Part shown: positions 1 through 5,566 of the stretch, piece after piece | Layout of the letters: each line of letters begins with the position of its first letter | Position numbering within the stretch: position 1 is the first letter of the stretch | Source of the DNA: Cyanobacteria bacterium UBA2566 | GTDB lineage: Bacteria > Cyanobacteriota > Cyanobacteriia > Cyanobacteriales > Desertifilaceae | NCBI GenBank assembly: GCA_002340255.1 | Contig: DDLS01000133.1 | Span: 1-5,717, forward strand | Direction: 5' to 3' | Length of the DNA stretch: 5,717 nucleotides | Program-made: the position numbers and the translations under genes | Notes under the pieces: generated by a model | The model's input: only the letters and a program-made list of their open reading frames with translations | What the model was told of the DNA's origin: nothing | The model's database searches: none

Positions 1-22
1 GGAATGGGGAATAGGGAATAGG
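1..22. repeat. Heptanucleotide tandem repeat, partial at window edge
   Basis: Three consecutive heptads are visible (GGAATGG, GGAATAG, GGAATAG) followed by a G, and the array may continue beyond the left edge. The unit resembles the short tandemly repeated heptamers common between genes in filamentous cyanobacteria. A related array lies at 781-844 in the same orientation. The rest of 23-125 shows no gene that I can support. Confidence 0.6.
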
Positions 23-125
23 TTTCAGTATTAAACCCTGTCCTAACTGACGCTTTCTCTGCTATAGCAGGCAAGCTGTAAGGTTGGTGCTGCGGAGAAT
101 AGAAAACCGGTTGCTGGCGATCGCC

Positions 126-157
126 AAAAAAATATCGGGTGGCATCAACCACCCGAT
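126..157 (-). terminator. Rho-independent terminator of the CAAD gene
   Basis: Read on the minus strand, a perfect 9-bp stem (ATCGGGTGG pairing with CCACCCGAT, positions 134-142 and 149-157) closes a 6-base loop. It is followed within two bases by seven consecutive T residues (A run at 126-132 on the plus strand). It lies 27 bases past the stop codon of the CAAD gene, which ends at 185 on this strand, so it is well placed to end that transcript. A HIP1 palindrome (116-125) follows directly. Confidence 0.9.
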
Positions 158-184
158 CGCGACATATCCAATCCAAACCCGGAT

Positions 185-658
185 TTACGAATCGGCTTTT
201 TGCCCCCCCGTTACCTGAGAGGTTAAACCAGAAATATCCTTGTAGAGTTCTTGGCGAGTCGAAGCTTTGAGCAGATAGCGCCAAACAAACCAAGCGGTAT
301 AAACAATTCCCACCAGTTCAAAGAGGGGAGCAAGAGCAAAGCCCAGAAGGGGAATATGATTAACCGCATCTAATATCGCTAAGGTGAGGTAAACAGAGAT
401 CAAAGCCGTTATCACCAGAGCTACGTTGATTAAGGGTTTTTGATAAGTAACAAAGAACTCACCGATATAGTCCGTTAACCGAGAGAGAATAGTCAGTACT
501 TGATCGACGGTTTGTTGTCCGGAGGAAGAAGCCATAACGGGAGAGGAGGTAGGAGATTCGACTAACTCAGCTTTAGGAGTGGGAACAGGAGCTGATACCG
601 GAGCTGGGCTAGGAGTTGAGGCTGGAGTCGGGGTTTTTTCAGGTTCTTTACTTTGCAT
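185..658 (-). CDS. CAAD-domain (CURT1-like) thylakoid membrane protein
   Basis: This encodes a 157-residue protein of the CAAD family, named for the cyanobacterial aminoacyl-tRNA synthetase appended domain and homologous to plant CURT1 thylakoid-curvature proteins. Residues 1-45 are a low-complexity Pro/Ser/Thr/Ala-rich tail. Residues about 50-70 look like an amphipathic helix. Two membrane segments follow at about 74-98 and 102-128, joined by the short turn DAVNHIPLLG. The family-typical stretch LFELVGIVYTAWFVWRYLL leads into KASTRQELYKDISGL, a second amphipathic helix. There is no synthetase domain, so this is the stand-alone form. Known family members sit in thylakoids and affect membrane curvature or photosystem organisation; that role is inferred here. 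The ATG at 658 has no strong Shine-Dalgarno sequence, and I see no convincing promoter upstream. It appears to be a single-gene unit ending at the terminator at 126-157. Confidence 0.9.
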   Translation of the reverse strand: MQSKEPEKTPTPASTPSPAPVSAPVPTPKAELVESPTSSPVMASSSGQQTVDQVLTILSRLTDYIGEFFVTYQKPLINVALVITALISVYLTLAILDAVNHIPLLGFALAPLFELVGIVYTAWFVWRYLLKASTRQELYKDISGLTSQVTGGQKADS

Positions 659-780
659 AATGTTCTCAATCTCAATCAGATTAAAGGGTCTGGGTGAGGA
701 GCGTTAAGTGGTCACTAACCAGATTAGCCTATTGCACTAATGCTCAGACCTCCTTGAGACTAGAGCAGAGTTCGATCGTT

Positions 781-844
781 GGCAAGAGGCAAGCCATAGC
801 GAGTGGGCAATGGGCAGCAGGCAATAGGCAATGGGCAATAGGGA
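781..844. repeat. Degenerate heptanucleotide tandem repeat array
   Basis: Six contiguous heptads run from 803 to 844: GTGGGCA, ATGGGCA, GCAGGCA, ATAGGCA, ATGGGCA, ATAGGGA. Two further imperfect units (GGCAAGA, GGCAAGC) lie at 781-794, separated by eight bases. The repeat sits between the end of the exporter unit and the upstream region of the CAAD gene, where such cyanobacterial heptamer arrays usually occur. No reading frame uses it. The non-coding stretch 659-927 otherwise holds only the terminator at 844-879 and a small hairpin. Confidence 0.8.
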
Positions 845-879
845 AAAATAAAGGTGCGTTAGCTTAGGGTAGCGCACCT
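844..879 (-). terminator. Rho-independent terminator of the exporter/secreted-protein unit
   Basis: On the minus strand AGGTGCGCTA (870-879) pairs with TAACGCACCT (852-861), with one G-U wobble, around an 8-base loop. The 3' arm runs into TTATTTTT. It lies about 50 bases after the stop codon at 928, so it would end the transcript carrying the ATPase, permease and secreted protein. The T-rich tail overlaps the last heptad unit by one base. Confidence 0.8.
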
Positions 880-894
880 GGGAGAGAATCTAGC

Positions 895-911
895 ACTTCT
901 TAAACAGAAGT
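895..911. other. Small hairpin after the secreted-protein gene
   Basis: A 6-bp inverted repeat, ACTTCT (895-900) and AGAAGT (906-911), encloses a 5-base loop. It lies between the stop codon at 928 and the stronger terminator at 844-879. It has no T tract, so it is more likely a 3'-UTR structure than a terminator; it could also be chance. Confidence 0.35.
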
Positions 912-927
912 ATAGAAATTATGGGGT

Positions 928-1272
928 TTATGGGGTGGTTTCTTCAGCAGCTTCGGTAGACTCAGGCGAGTTGTTGAGTCGTTCGAGTTGCTGTTGGCGG
1001 AATTTAGCGGCAGCATCATCTAAATTTTCTTGTTGGTCGATGCTGAATTGTTCGGGGTCTCTCAAATGGTTTCCCCGCTGGAGGTTGTGCATTAAGTCAA
1101 AGAATTGGCCATTACCTCCCTGGCTGGAGAATACACTAGAACCCCCATCTTGGGTTTGGATATCTCCTAGGGGATCGAGGATAGTTTGGGCAGAACTGGC
1201 TTGAGCAAACAGAGCCAAGCTCAGGCCAGTGAGTAGGGTAAACAGGGTGTACTTTAAAGGTTTGATGGACAT
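928..1272 (-). CDS. Small secreted/periplasmic protein of unknown function
   Basis: I do not recognise this 114-residue protein. It begins with a textbook Sec signal peptide: a basic N-terminus (MSIKPLKY), a hydrophobic core at about 9-23, and AQASSA before a predicted cleavage after Ala28. The mature part is about 86 residues, hydrophilic, without cysteine, so not a lipoprotein. It has a Gly/Ser/Gln-rich centre, a Gln/Glu/Arg-rich probable helix (AAAKFRQQQLERL) and an acidic Ser/Thr/Glu tail. The frame is open upstream to an ATG at 1350, but that would overlap the permease and bury the signal peptide. The ATG at 1272 has GGAGG four bases upstream and is preferred. It starts 22 bases after the permease stop on the same strand, so it is the likely third cistron of the exporter unit. 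A link with the transporter is inferred from position alone. Confidence 0.8.
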   Translation of the reverse strand: MSIKPLKYTLFTLLTGLSLALFAQASSAQTILDPLGDIQTQDGGSSVFSSQGGNGQFFDLMHNLQRGNHLRDPEQFSIDQQENLDDAAAKFRQQQLERLNNSPESTEAAEETTP

Positions 1273-1276
1273 GGAA

Positions 1277-1281
1277 CCTCC
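1277..1281 (-). promoter_or_regulatory. Shine-Dalgarno site fixing the secreted-protein start
   Basis: GGAGG lies four bases upstream of the ATG at 1272, inside the 22-base gap after the permease stop. It decides between this start and the in-frame upstream ATG at 1350. Confidence 0.75.
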
Positions 1282-1294
1282 GGAAAATTGCGAA

Positions 1295-2173
1295 TTAGGA
1301 TAAACGACGACGCAGTAGGGGTTGAATTCCGAGGAGGGCGATCGCATCAACGCTCAAGAGTACCAGTAAACACCCTCCCAGAGAAATGTCACCCCAGGGA
1401 GCAGCCATTACCATACTACCGAATCCCCAATCGGAATGAGTATAAAGATAGCGAATTGGCTCGATAGCATAACTGAGCGGATTTAAGCTAGAAACAATTT
1501 GTAACCAGTAGGGCATAAAGGAGAGGGGAGCTAGGGCGCTACTGGCAAAGAGTAAGGGCAGGTTAACGACGAAAATCACAGCGATCAGTTCAATATGGCC
1601 GGGAAGGGCAAAGCTGAAGCCTAAACTGACTCCGGTTACTCCTAAGACCAATAAGAGAATAATCAGGGTAATGAGCGCGAGTCCTGAGAAGGTGGGAAAT
1701 CCTGCACCCAGAAAAATCCCAGAGATCGTGATGACGGCGGTTTGAATCAGGGCTAGGGTGACAATATAGATAGCGCTAGCCAGGACAATGGAGTAGCGAG
1801 AGCTTAAGGGAGCGACTAACAGACGGTTGAGAAAGCCAAACTCGCGGTCAAACATGACGGGGAGTCCGGCATTGAGGGCACCGGAAAATGCGGTAAAGAC
1901 AATTACGCCAGCGCCGAGGAATTGCCCATAGTTGAGGCGATCGCCTAAAAATCCTTCTGGGGCATTTTGAAACAGCGCTCCAAACAGGATTAACCACATC
2001 AGGGGCTGAATGACTCCAGCAACAAGGGTGGTTGGACGGCGCTGGAGTTGGATAAACAGGCGTTTGGTGAGAGCAAGGGTTTCTTGCACCAGTTCGCCAA
2101 ACGAGAATTGAGAACGTTGTTTCAGGGTGCTGATATCCAGGTCAAGATTGGATTGAGGGGATGTGACAGTCAT
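1295..2173 (-). CDS. ABC-2 type exporter permease, Ycf38-like
   Basis: This is a 292-residue membrane subunit of an ABC-2 (DrrB/Ycf38-type) exporter and should pair with the adjacent ATPase in the cytoplasmic or thylakoid membrane. A cytoplasmic N-terminal region of about 48 residues precedes roughly six hydrophobic segments (about 50-69, 84-105, 128-156, 163-190, 194-215, 266-286). Family hallmarks are the loop FDREFGFLNRLLVAPLSSRY (108-127) and the motif SSLNPLSYAIEPIRYL near 228-243. Ycf38 is the plastid-encoded counterpart in red-lineage algae, and a similar pair exists in model cyanobacteria; this assignment is from memory of the family. The substrate cannot be read from sequence. The ATG at 2173 has no good Shine-Dalgarno sequence. 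It follows the ATPase stop by 49 bases, fitting one transcript. Confidence 0.88.
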   Translation of the reverse strand: MTVTSPQSNLDLDISTLKQRSQFSFGELVQETLALTKRLFIQLQRRPTTLVAGVIQPLMWLILFGALFQNAPEGFLGDRLNYGQFLGAGVIVFTAFSGALNAGLPVMFDREFGFLNRLLVAPLSSRYSIVLASAIYIVTLALIQTAVITISGIFLGAGFPTFSGLALITLIILLLVLGVTGVSLGFSFALPGHIELIAVIFVVNLPLLFASSALAPLSFMPYWLQIVSSLNPLSYAIEPIRYLYTHSDWGFGSMVMAAPWGDISLGGCLLVLLSVDAIALLGIQPLLRRRLS

Positions 2174-2222
2174 AGGTATCTTGGTTAAGAATTCACAGTT
2201 AGGAATGCTCTTTGATTCGAGA

Positions 2223-3257
2223 TTAACGCATATTTTGTTTCTGTTCTTTCTTCAAATCCCGTGTCCCGGCGGCAGCTAATTCGGCATCCAGGAGCGTCTG
2301 TCCTGTAGCGGCCAGGTAAACATCATCTAAACTGGGTCGAGATTGGGCAATACTAAATAAGGGTAATCCTGCTTGATTCAAGGATTGCTGCACTTCAATC
2401 AATACGGTAGATTCAGTGGCAGCCGGATCGGGATTGACCACCAGATTTAAGGAGTTGCCTTGAGCGCTGTTGATAATGACCTCTTGAACGTTCGGTAAGG
2501 CTTGCAAGAGGGTTTTGGCTTGTTCGGCTTCATCTGGGGGACAAAACTCGCGAATTCGTAGGGTGATGCGATCGCCTCCCACTTGCGTTTTCAGTTCTGA
2601 AGGTGTTCCGCAAGCAATGACTTTACCTCGATCGATAATAGCGACGCGATCGGCTAAAATGTCCACTTCTTCTAAATAGTGGCTCGTAATCAAAATTGTG
2701 GTTCCTGACTCTCTCAATTCCCGCAGAAAGTCCCACACCACCACTCGACTTTCAATATCTAAGCCGACCGTCGGTTCATCTAACACTAATACCTTGGGTT
2801 GGTGCAACAGTCCAGCCGCCAAGTCTAGGCGTTTGCGAATCCCCCCTGAATAGGTTCCTGTTTTCTGATCGGCATACTCTTGGATACCCAACCGGTTAAT
2901 CATCTGTTGGACGCGATCGCCAATTTCCTTCCCAGGAATATGATACAGAGCAGCTTGCAGGTTCAGTAATTCCCGACCCGTTAACACCTTATCCAGAGCC
3001 ACTTCCTGAGCCACATAGCCTAACAATTGTCGAGTCGCTCTCGGATACTCCACAACAGAAATTCCTGCTATTTCTAGCTTTCCACTATCCGGAGTGCTGA
3101 GGGTACATAAACAACGCAGAGTCGTCGTTTTTCCGGCTCCATTGGGCCCTAGCAAACCGAAAATTTCTCCGGCCCGAACGTCTAGGGATACATCTTTCAC
3201 CGCATCAATGTTGCCATATCGTTTTTTGAGATTTTGAATCAGAATCGCTGGAGTCAT
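2223..3257 (-). CDS. ABC-2 exporter ATP-binding protein, DrrA-type
   Basis: This is a 344-residue nucleotide-binding subunit that would power the adjacent Ycf38-like permease. All catalytic elements are present: Walker A GPNGAGKT (37-44), Q-loop Gln84, signature YSGGIRKRLDLA (136-147), Walker B VLVLDE (156-161), D-loop GLD (165-167) and switch His193 in TSHYLEE. After about residue 225 there is a C-terminal extension, as in DrrA-type drug/lipid exporter ATPases (DUF4162-like), including SIAQSRPSLDDVYLAATG. The length is usual for that group. The exported substrate is unknown. The ATG at 3257 gives the standard N-terminus (MTPAILIQNLKKRYG), although no Shine-Dalgarno sequence is visible. It is the first gene of the unit that continues into the permease and the secreted protein. 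Confidence 0.92.
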   Translation of the reverse strand: MTPAILIQNLKKRYGNIDAVKDVSLDVRAGEIFGLLGPNGAGKTTTLRCLCTLSTPDSGKLEIAGISVVEYPRATRQLLGYVAQEVALDKVLTGRELLNLQAALYHIPGKEIGDRVQQMINRLGIQEYADQKTGTYSGGIRKRLDLAAGLLHQPKVLVLDEPTVGLDIESRVVVWDFLRELRESGTTILITSHYLEEVDILADRVAIIDRGKVIACGTPSELKTQVGGDRITLRIREFCPPDEAEQAKTLLQALPNVQEVIINSAQGNSLNLVVNPDPAATESTVLIEVQQSLNQAGLPLFSIAQSRPSLDDVYLAATGQTLLDAELAAAGTRDLKKEQKQNMR

Positions 3258-3271
3258 GAGGTTTAAGGGAG

Positions 3272-3277
3272 TATATA
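3272..3277 (-). promoter_or_regulatory. Possible -10 element for the exporter unit
   Basis: TATATA on the minus strand lies 14 bases upstream of the ATPase ATG at 3257. No good -35 is found at 16-18 bases. If used, the leader would be only about eight bases, in keeping with the lack of a Shine-Dalgarno sequence. Read-through from psb34 past the hairpin at 3303-3328 is the alternative. Confidence 0.3.
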
Positions 3278-3302
3278 GACCAGGGAAAAGTCACAGGAAT
3301 AA

Positions 3303-3328
3303 CCCCTCTAGATAGTATTCTAGAGGGG
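3303..3328 (-). terminator. Perfect 10-bp hairpin, probable psb34 terminator
   Basis: CCCCTCTAGA (3303-3312) and TCTAGAGGGG (3319-3328) form a perfect 10-bp stem with a 6-base loop. On the minus strand it lies 47 bases after the psb34 stop and is followed by TTATTCC, a weak U tract. It also lies 45 bases upstream of the exporter ATPase start on the same strand. It could therefore end the psb34 transcript fully, or partially and let some transcription continue. Confidence 0.65.
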
Positions 3329-3375
3329 AGAAAGGAGAGAGAGTCACTACTACCAAACTTGACACTTGCTGTCCA

Positions 3376-3546
3376 CTAGCTAACAGCAAAGGAAATAAAG
3401 ATAAGAAGTCCAACCAATACTGCGGCGATACTCCCCATAATTACATATTGGGTTTTTTGAGCTTGGGTTGGAGGTTCTGCTTGATATACTTTGGGTTCTT
3501 GGGCAAAGTTATTGAGACGGCCACCTTCTTCTGTGGTATATGGCAT
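3376..3546 (-). CDS. psb34: Photosystem II assembly protein Psb34 (Ssl1498 family)
   Basis: This is a 56-residue protein found by translating the minus strand between the exporter and truB. The N-terminal arm MPYTTEEGG followed by RLNNFAQEPKVYQAEPP is the family hallmark of the Ssl1498/Psb34 proteins. One transmembrane helix follows at about 33-55, ending FISFAVS. Psb34 is a small thylakoid protein found on the CP47 side of photosystem II assembly intermediates. Its N-terminal arm lies on the cytoplasmic face, and it is related to, and thought to exchange with, high-light-inducible proteins. The ATG at 3546 has AGGAG eight bases upstream (3555-3559). A sigma-70 type promoter and an HLR1-like site lie just upstream, and a hairpin lies downstream, so it is probably monocistronic. 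Length and motif fit the family fully. Confidence 0.93.
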   Translation of the reverse strand: MPYTTEEGGRLNNFAQEPKVYQAEPPTQAQKTQYVIMGSIAAVLVGLLIFISFAVS

Positions 3547-3554
3547 TTTATTAA

Positions 3555-3559
3555 CTCCT
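3555..3559 (-). promoter_or_regulatory. Shine-Dalgarno site of psb34
   Basis: AGGAG lies eight bases before the ATG at 3546, supporting this start for a very short gene. Confidence 0.8.
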
Positions 3560-3569
3560 GCGCTTGTTT

Positions 3570-3598
3570 ATGATAACCATCTTAACATTTATTTACAA
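3570..3598 (-). promoter_or_regulatory. Predicted psb34 promoter
   Basis: On the minus strand TTGTAA (3593-3598) and TATCAT (3570-3575) are separated by exactly 17 bases, matching a sigma-70 type promoter at 4/6 and 5/6 positions. Transcription would begin near 3563, giving a leader of about 17 bases that still contains the Shine-Dalgarno site. The -35 lies inside the HLR1-like element. Confidence 0.6.
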
Positions 3599-3599
3599 A
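3582..3599 (+). promoter_or_regulatory. HLR1-like RpaB-binding site at psb34
   Basis: The plus strand carries TTAACATT-TA-TTTACAAA. The HLR1 consensus for the response regulator RpaB is two copies of (G/T)TTACA(T/A)(T/A) separated by two bases. The second copy here is perfect, the spacing is exact and the first copy has one mismatch, so 15 of 16 specified positions fit. It covers the predicted -35 of psb34, where bound RpaB would be expected to block polymerase, a repressor-like placement. HLR1 sites control high-light genes such as the hli family. The function here is inferred. Confidence 0.6.
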
Positions 3600-3668
3600 C
3601 TTGGCTAGGGTCGAGAGAAAATTTTTCTTCGAGAGTAGGAAGATTAGATCGGACTCCCTAGAGATTTG

Positions 3669-3697
3669 CGACATAGAACAGAGAAACGCTATATAAT
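3669..3697 (+). promoter_or_regulatory. Predicted truB promoter
   Basis: GCGACA (3669-3674) lies 17 bases from a perfect TATAAT (3692-3697). The expected transcription start, about seven bases past the -10, falls at roughly 3703-3705, on the truB start codon itself. This implies a leaderless or nearly leaderless message. Confidence 0.6.
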
Positions 3698-3704
3698 CTC
3701 CTAA

Positions 3705-4595
3705 ATGACGTTTGGATTTCTCAACCTCAATAAACCCCCCGGTTACACGTCCCATGATTGTGTGGCACGGGTTCGTCGCTTATTACACACCAAGCGGGTG
3801 GGCCATGGAGGAACCCTAGATCCTGCGGCGGTTGGGGTTCTGCCTATTGCTGTAGGGAAAGCAACCCGTCTGTTGCAGTTTTTACCTCAAGATAAAGGGT
3901 ATCAGGCCACAATTAAGTTTGGTCTGCGGACAGAAACGGATGATTTAGAAGGAGAGGCGATCGAAAGTCAACCGGTTCCCGATCTAAGTTTAGAGTCGAT
4001 TCAGTTGGTTTTAAGCCAATTTCAGGGCAAGATTGAACAAATTCCTCCGATTTATAGCGCGATTCAGGTGGGAGGAAAGCGTTTGTATAAATTGGCTAGA
4101 CAGGGGGAAGTCGTTCAAGTGCCAGCACGGACGGTGGACGTGTACGATCTTCAAATTCTTGATTGGCGGCCGGGGGACTTTCCAGAGTTGGATGTGGCGA
4201 TCGCCTGTGGGCCAGGAACCTATATTCGGGCGATCGCCCGCGACTTAGGCGATCGGGTGAACGCGGGGGCAACGTTAGCTCAGTTAACCCGCACCCAAAG
4301 CAGTGGATTTCGTTTAAGCCAGAGTATGACTTTGGAGGAGTTGGAAACCCAAGTAGAGCAGCAAACCTTTACCCCCATTTCGGGTCATGTTGCCTTAAGT
4401 CATCTTCCAGAGTGCATTCTTTCCCCGTCCCAAGTGCGCTCCTGGTTCCATGGCCAACAATTATCCATCTGTGATGAAACACTCTCCCGGACAGTAATGC
4501 GCGTCAGCTCCCAAACGGGCGAGTTTCTGGGTATTGGAGAACTTGAGCAAACTGATTTACAGTGGGTTTTACATCCGAAAGTTGTTTTTTCTTAA
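3705..4595 (+). CDS. truB: tRNA pseudouridine-55 synthase TruB
   Basis: TruB converts uridine 55 in the T-arm of most tRNAs to pseudouridine. The 296-residue product has the usual bacterial length and all family motifs: the N-terminus GFLNLNKPPGYTSHD (4-18), and the catalytic motif VGHGGTLDPAAVGVLP (32-47) with nucleophile Asp39. Also present are KGY (64-66), PPIYSAIQVGGKRLYKLAR (114-132) and GTYIRAIARDLG (171-182). A C-terminal RNA-binding region follows from about 230. The ATG at 3705 places the GFLNL motif at the usual distance from the start, so it is probably right even though no Shine-Dalgarno sequence precedes it. The -10 hexamer ends only seven bases upstream. The SAM hydrolase gene follows after 15 bases and is probably co-transcribed. 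Confidence 0.96.
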   Translation: MTFGFLNLNKPPGYTSHDCVARVRRLLHTKRVGHGGTLDPAAVGVLPIAVGKATRLLQFLPQDKGYQATIKFGLRTETDDLEGEAIESQPVPDLSLESIQLVLSQFQGKIEQIPPIYSAIQVGGKRLYKLARQGEVVQVPARTVDVYDLQILDWRPGDFPELDVAIACGPGTYIRAIARDLGDRVNAGATLAQLTRTQSSGFRLSQSMTLEELETQVEQQTFTPISGHVALSHLPECILSPSQVRSWFHGQQLSICDETLSRTVMRVSSQTGEFLGIGELEQTDLQWVLHPKVVFS

Positions 4596-4598
4596 ATC

Positions 4599-4604
4599 AA
4601 GGAA
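4599..4604 (+). promoter_or_regulatory. Shine-Dalgarno site for the GTG-started SAM hydrolase
   Basis: AAGGAA lies six bases before the GTG at 4611, in the 15-base gap after truB. It supports this non-ATG start. Confidence 0.7.
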
Positions 4605-4610
4605 ATTGGT

Positions 4611-5399
4611 GTGCCCAGAATTCTGACCTTATTAACTGATTTTGGTCTTCAAGATCCTTATGTGGGAGTAATGAAAGGAGCGATCGCCCAAATTAATCCC
4701 CAGATCGCAGCGATCGATCTCACCCATGACTTACCCAGGCAAAACTTAGTGGCTGCTCGGTTTGCGCTGATGAATGCTTATCCCTATTTTCCCGATGATA
4801 CGGTGCATGTCGCAGTTGTCGATCCGGGAGTGGGAGGAGATCGACGGGCGATCGCCCTAGAACTTGCCCAAGGGTTTTTAGTCGGGCCAGATAATGGTAT
4901 ATTTAGTGGCATTCTCAGCCAATATCCCCTCATCAAAGCCGTAGAACTAACCAATGATAACTATTGGCGATCGCCTAATCCTAGCACGACCTTCCACGGC
5001 CGGGATATTTTTGCTCCTGTAGGCGCTCATTTAGCCAATGGAGGGCCGATCGAGCAGTTGGGAGAGGCGATCGATCCCCATACCCTAGTTAACCTTTCCC
5101 TTCCCTCCTATACCCAAGAGAAACCGTATATTCGAGGAGCAATCCAATCCATTGACCATTTTGGTAACCTAATTACCAATATTCCTGGAGAAGCCGTCAA
5201 TGATGTTCCTTGGTCGGTGATTTTGAATGAAGAAATTATTATCGGCGCTCAAACCTATAGCGATCTACCCATTGGTCAGGCGATCGCCCTCATCGGTAGT
5301 CATGGCTGGGTAGAAATTGCCGTTAATTGCGGTAATGCCGAAAAAGAACTAAGGCTCACTTGGGGCGATCCAGTTCAATTACTGATCTACACCGAATGA
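4611..5399 (+). CDS. S-adenosyl-L-methionine hydroxide adenosyltransferase (DUF62)
   Basis: This 262-residue protein belongs to the SAM hydrolase/fluorinase/chlorinase fold family (PF01887). Characterised members with this active site split SAM with water-derived hydroxide into adenosine and L-methionine. The start LTLLTDFGLQDPYVGVMKG (5-23) is the family N-terminus and holds a SAM-binding Asp10. The Asp-Arg-His hydroxide triad is intact by alignment from memory: Asp71 and Arg78 in VVDPGVGGDRR, and His129 in FHGRDIFAP. HFGNLITNI near 158-166 begins the C-terminal domain. Length fits the hydrolases and leaves no room for the extra loop of fluorinases. Translation starts at GTG 4611; the next Met (residue 21) would remove conserved residues. 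It follows truB by 15 bases and likely shares its promoter. The physiological role in cyanobacteria is not settled; disposal of excess SAM is one idea. Confidence 0.92.
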   Translation: MPRILTLLTDFGLQDPYVGVMKGAIAQINPQIAAIDLTHDLPRQNLVAARFALMNAYPYFPDDTVHVAVVDPGVGGDRRAIALELAQGFLVGPDNGIFSGILSQYPLIKAVELTNDNYWRSPNPSTTFHGRDIFAPVGAHLANGGPIEQLGEAIDPHTLVNLSLPSYTQEKPYIRGAIQSIDHFGNLITNIPGEAVNDVPWSVILNEEIIIGAQTYSDLPIGQAIALIGSHGWVEIAVNCGNAEKELRLTWGDPVQLLIYTE

Positions 5400-5416
5400 G
5401 CCGATGAGGTTTGGAA

Positions 5417-5566
5417 TCCATCAATTCTTCAGCTAAAGAAGACCAAGATTGGAAGGAGTCAATCCATAATAATCCATAATAATCCATAGCAGCCCAGGTA
5501 AAAATGACTGTGACGTTTTACTTGACGTGACTGTTCTTTTTGACGGGCAAGATAGGAATTGATGGA
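5417..5566. repeat. Spaced 11-bp inverted repeat
   Basis: TCCATCAATTC (5417-5427) is the exact reverse complement of GAATTGATGGA (5556-5566). The two arms lie 128 bases apart and enclose the decamer repeat. Chance of such a match in a stretch this size is about 1%. They could be ends of a degenerate small element or arms of a long-range RNA structure; no target-site duplication is obvious. Confidence 0.4.
5461..5488. repeat. Decamer tandem repeat
   Basis: AATCCATAAT occurs twice in exact tandem, and a third copy matches for its first eight bases (AATCCATA). The 10-base period is not a multiple of three, so it is not a protein repeat. It lies about 60 bases after the SAM hydrolase stop. Confidence 0.8.

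Noticed and set aside
22..81. Possible C-terminal end of a plus-strand gene (short frame ending NPVLTDAFSAIAGKL)
   Set aside because: A stop codon lies only 19 codons upstream, at 19-21; too short to support and no family recognised.
1..844. CRISPR array in the heptad repeats
   Set aside because: Units are seven bases, contiguous and degenerate, without spacers.
935..1204. 89-codon plus-strand frame opposite the secreted protein
   Set aside because: Antisense shadow rich in Ser/Trp/Cys, with no motif; the opposite strand encodes a clear signal peptide protein.
1273..1350. 26-residue upstream extension of the secreted protein (ATG at 1350)
   Set aside because: It overlaps the permease coding end, would place the signal peptide internally, and lacks the ribosome site found before 1272.
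2696..2899. 67-codon plus-strand frame inside the ABC ATPase
   Set aside because: It lies opposite the signature and Walker B region of a complete ATPase and resembles no protein.
4033..4474. 71- and 103-codon plus-strand frames inside truB
   Set aside because: Out-of-phase shadows of an intact, conserved truB.
4596..4610. SAM riboswitch controlling the SAM hydrolase
   Set aside because: Only 15 bases separate it from truB, and no aptamer-like structure precedes truB either.
4611..5399. Fluorinase or chlorinase identity for the SAM enzyme
   Set aside because: The Asp71-Arg78-His129 triad and the length fit the hydroxide-using hydrolases, and no fluorinase-type insertion is seen.
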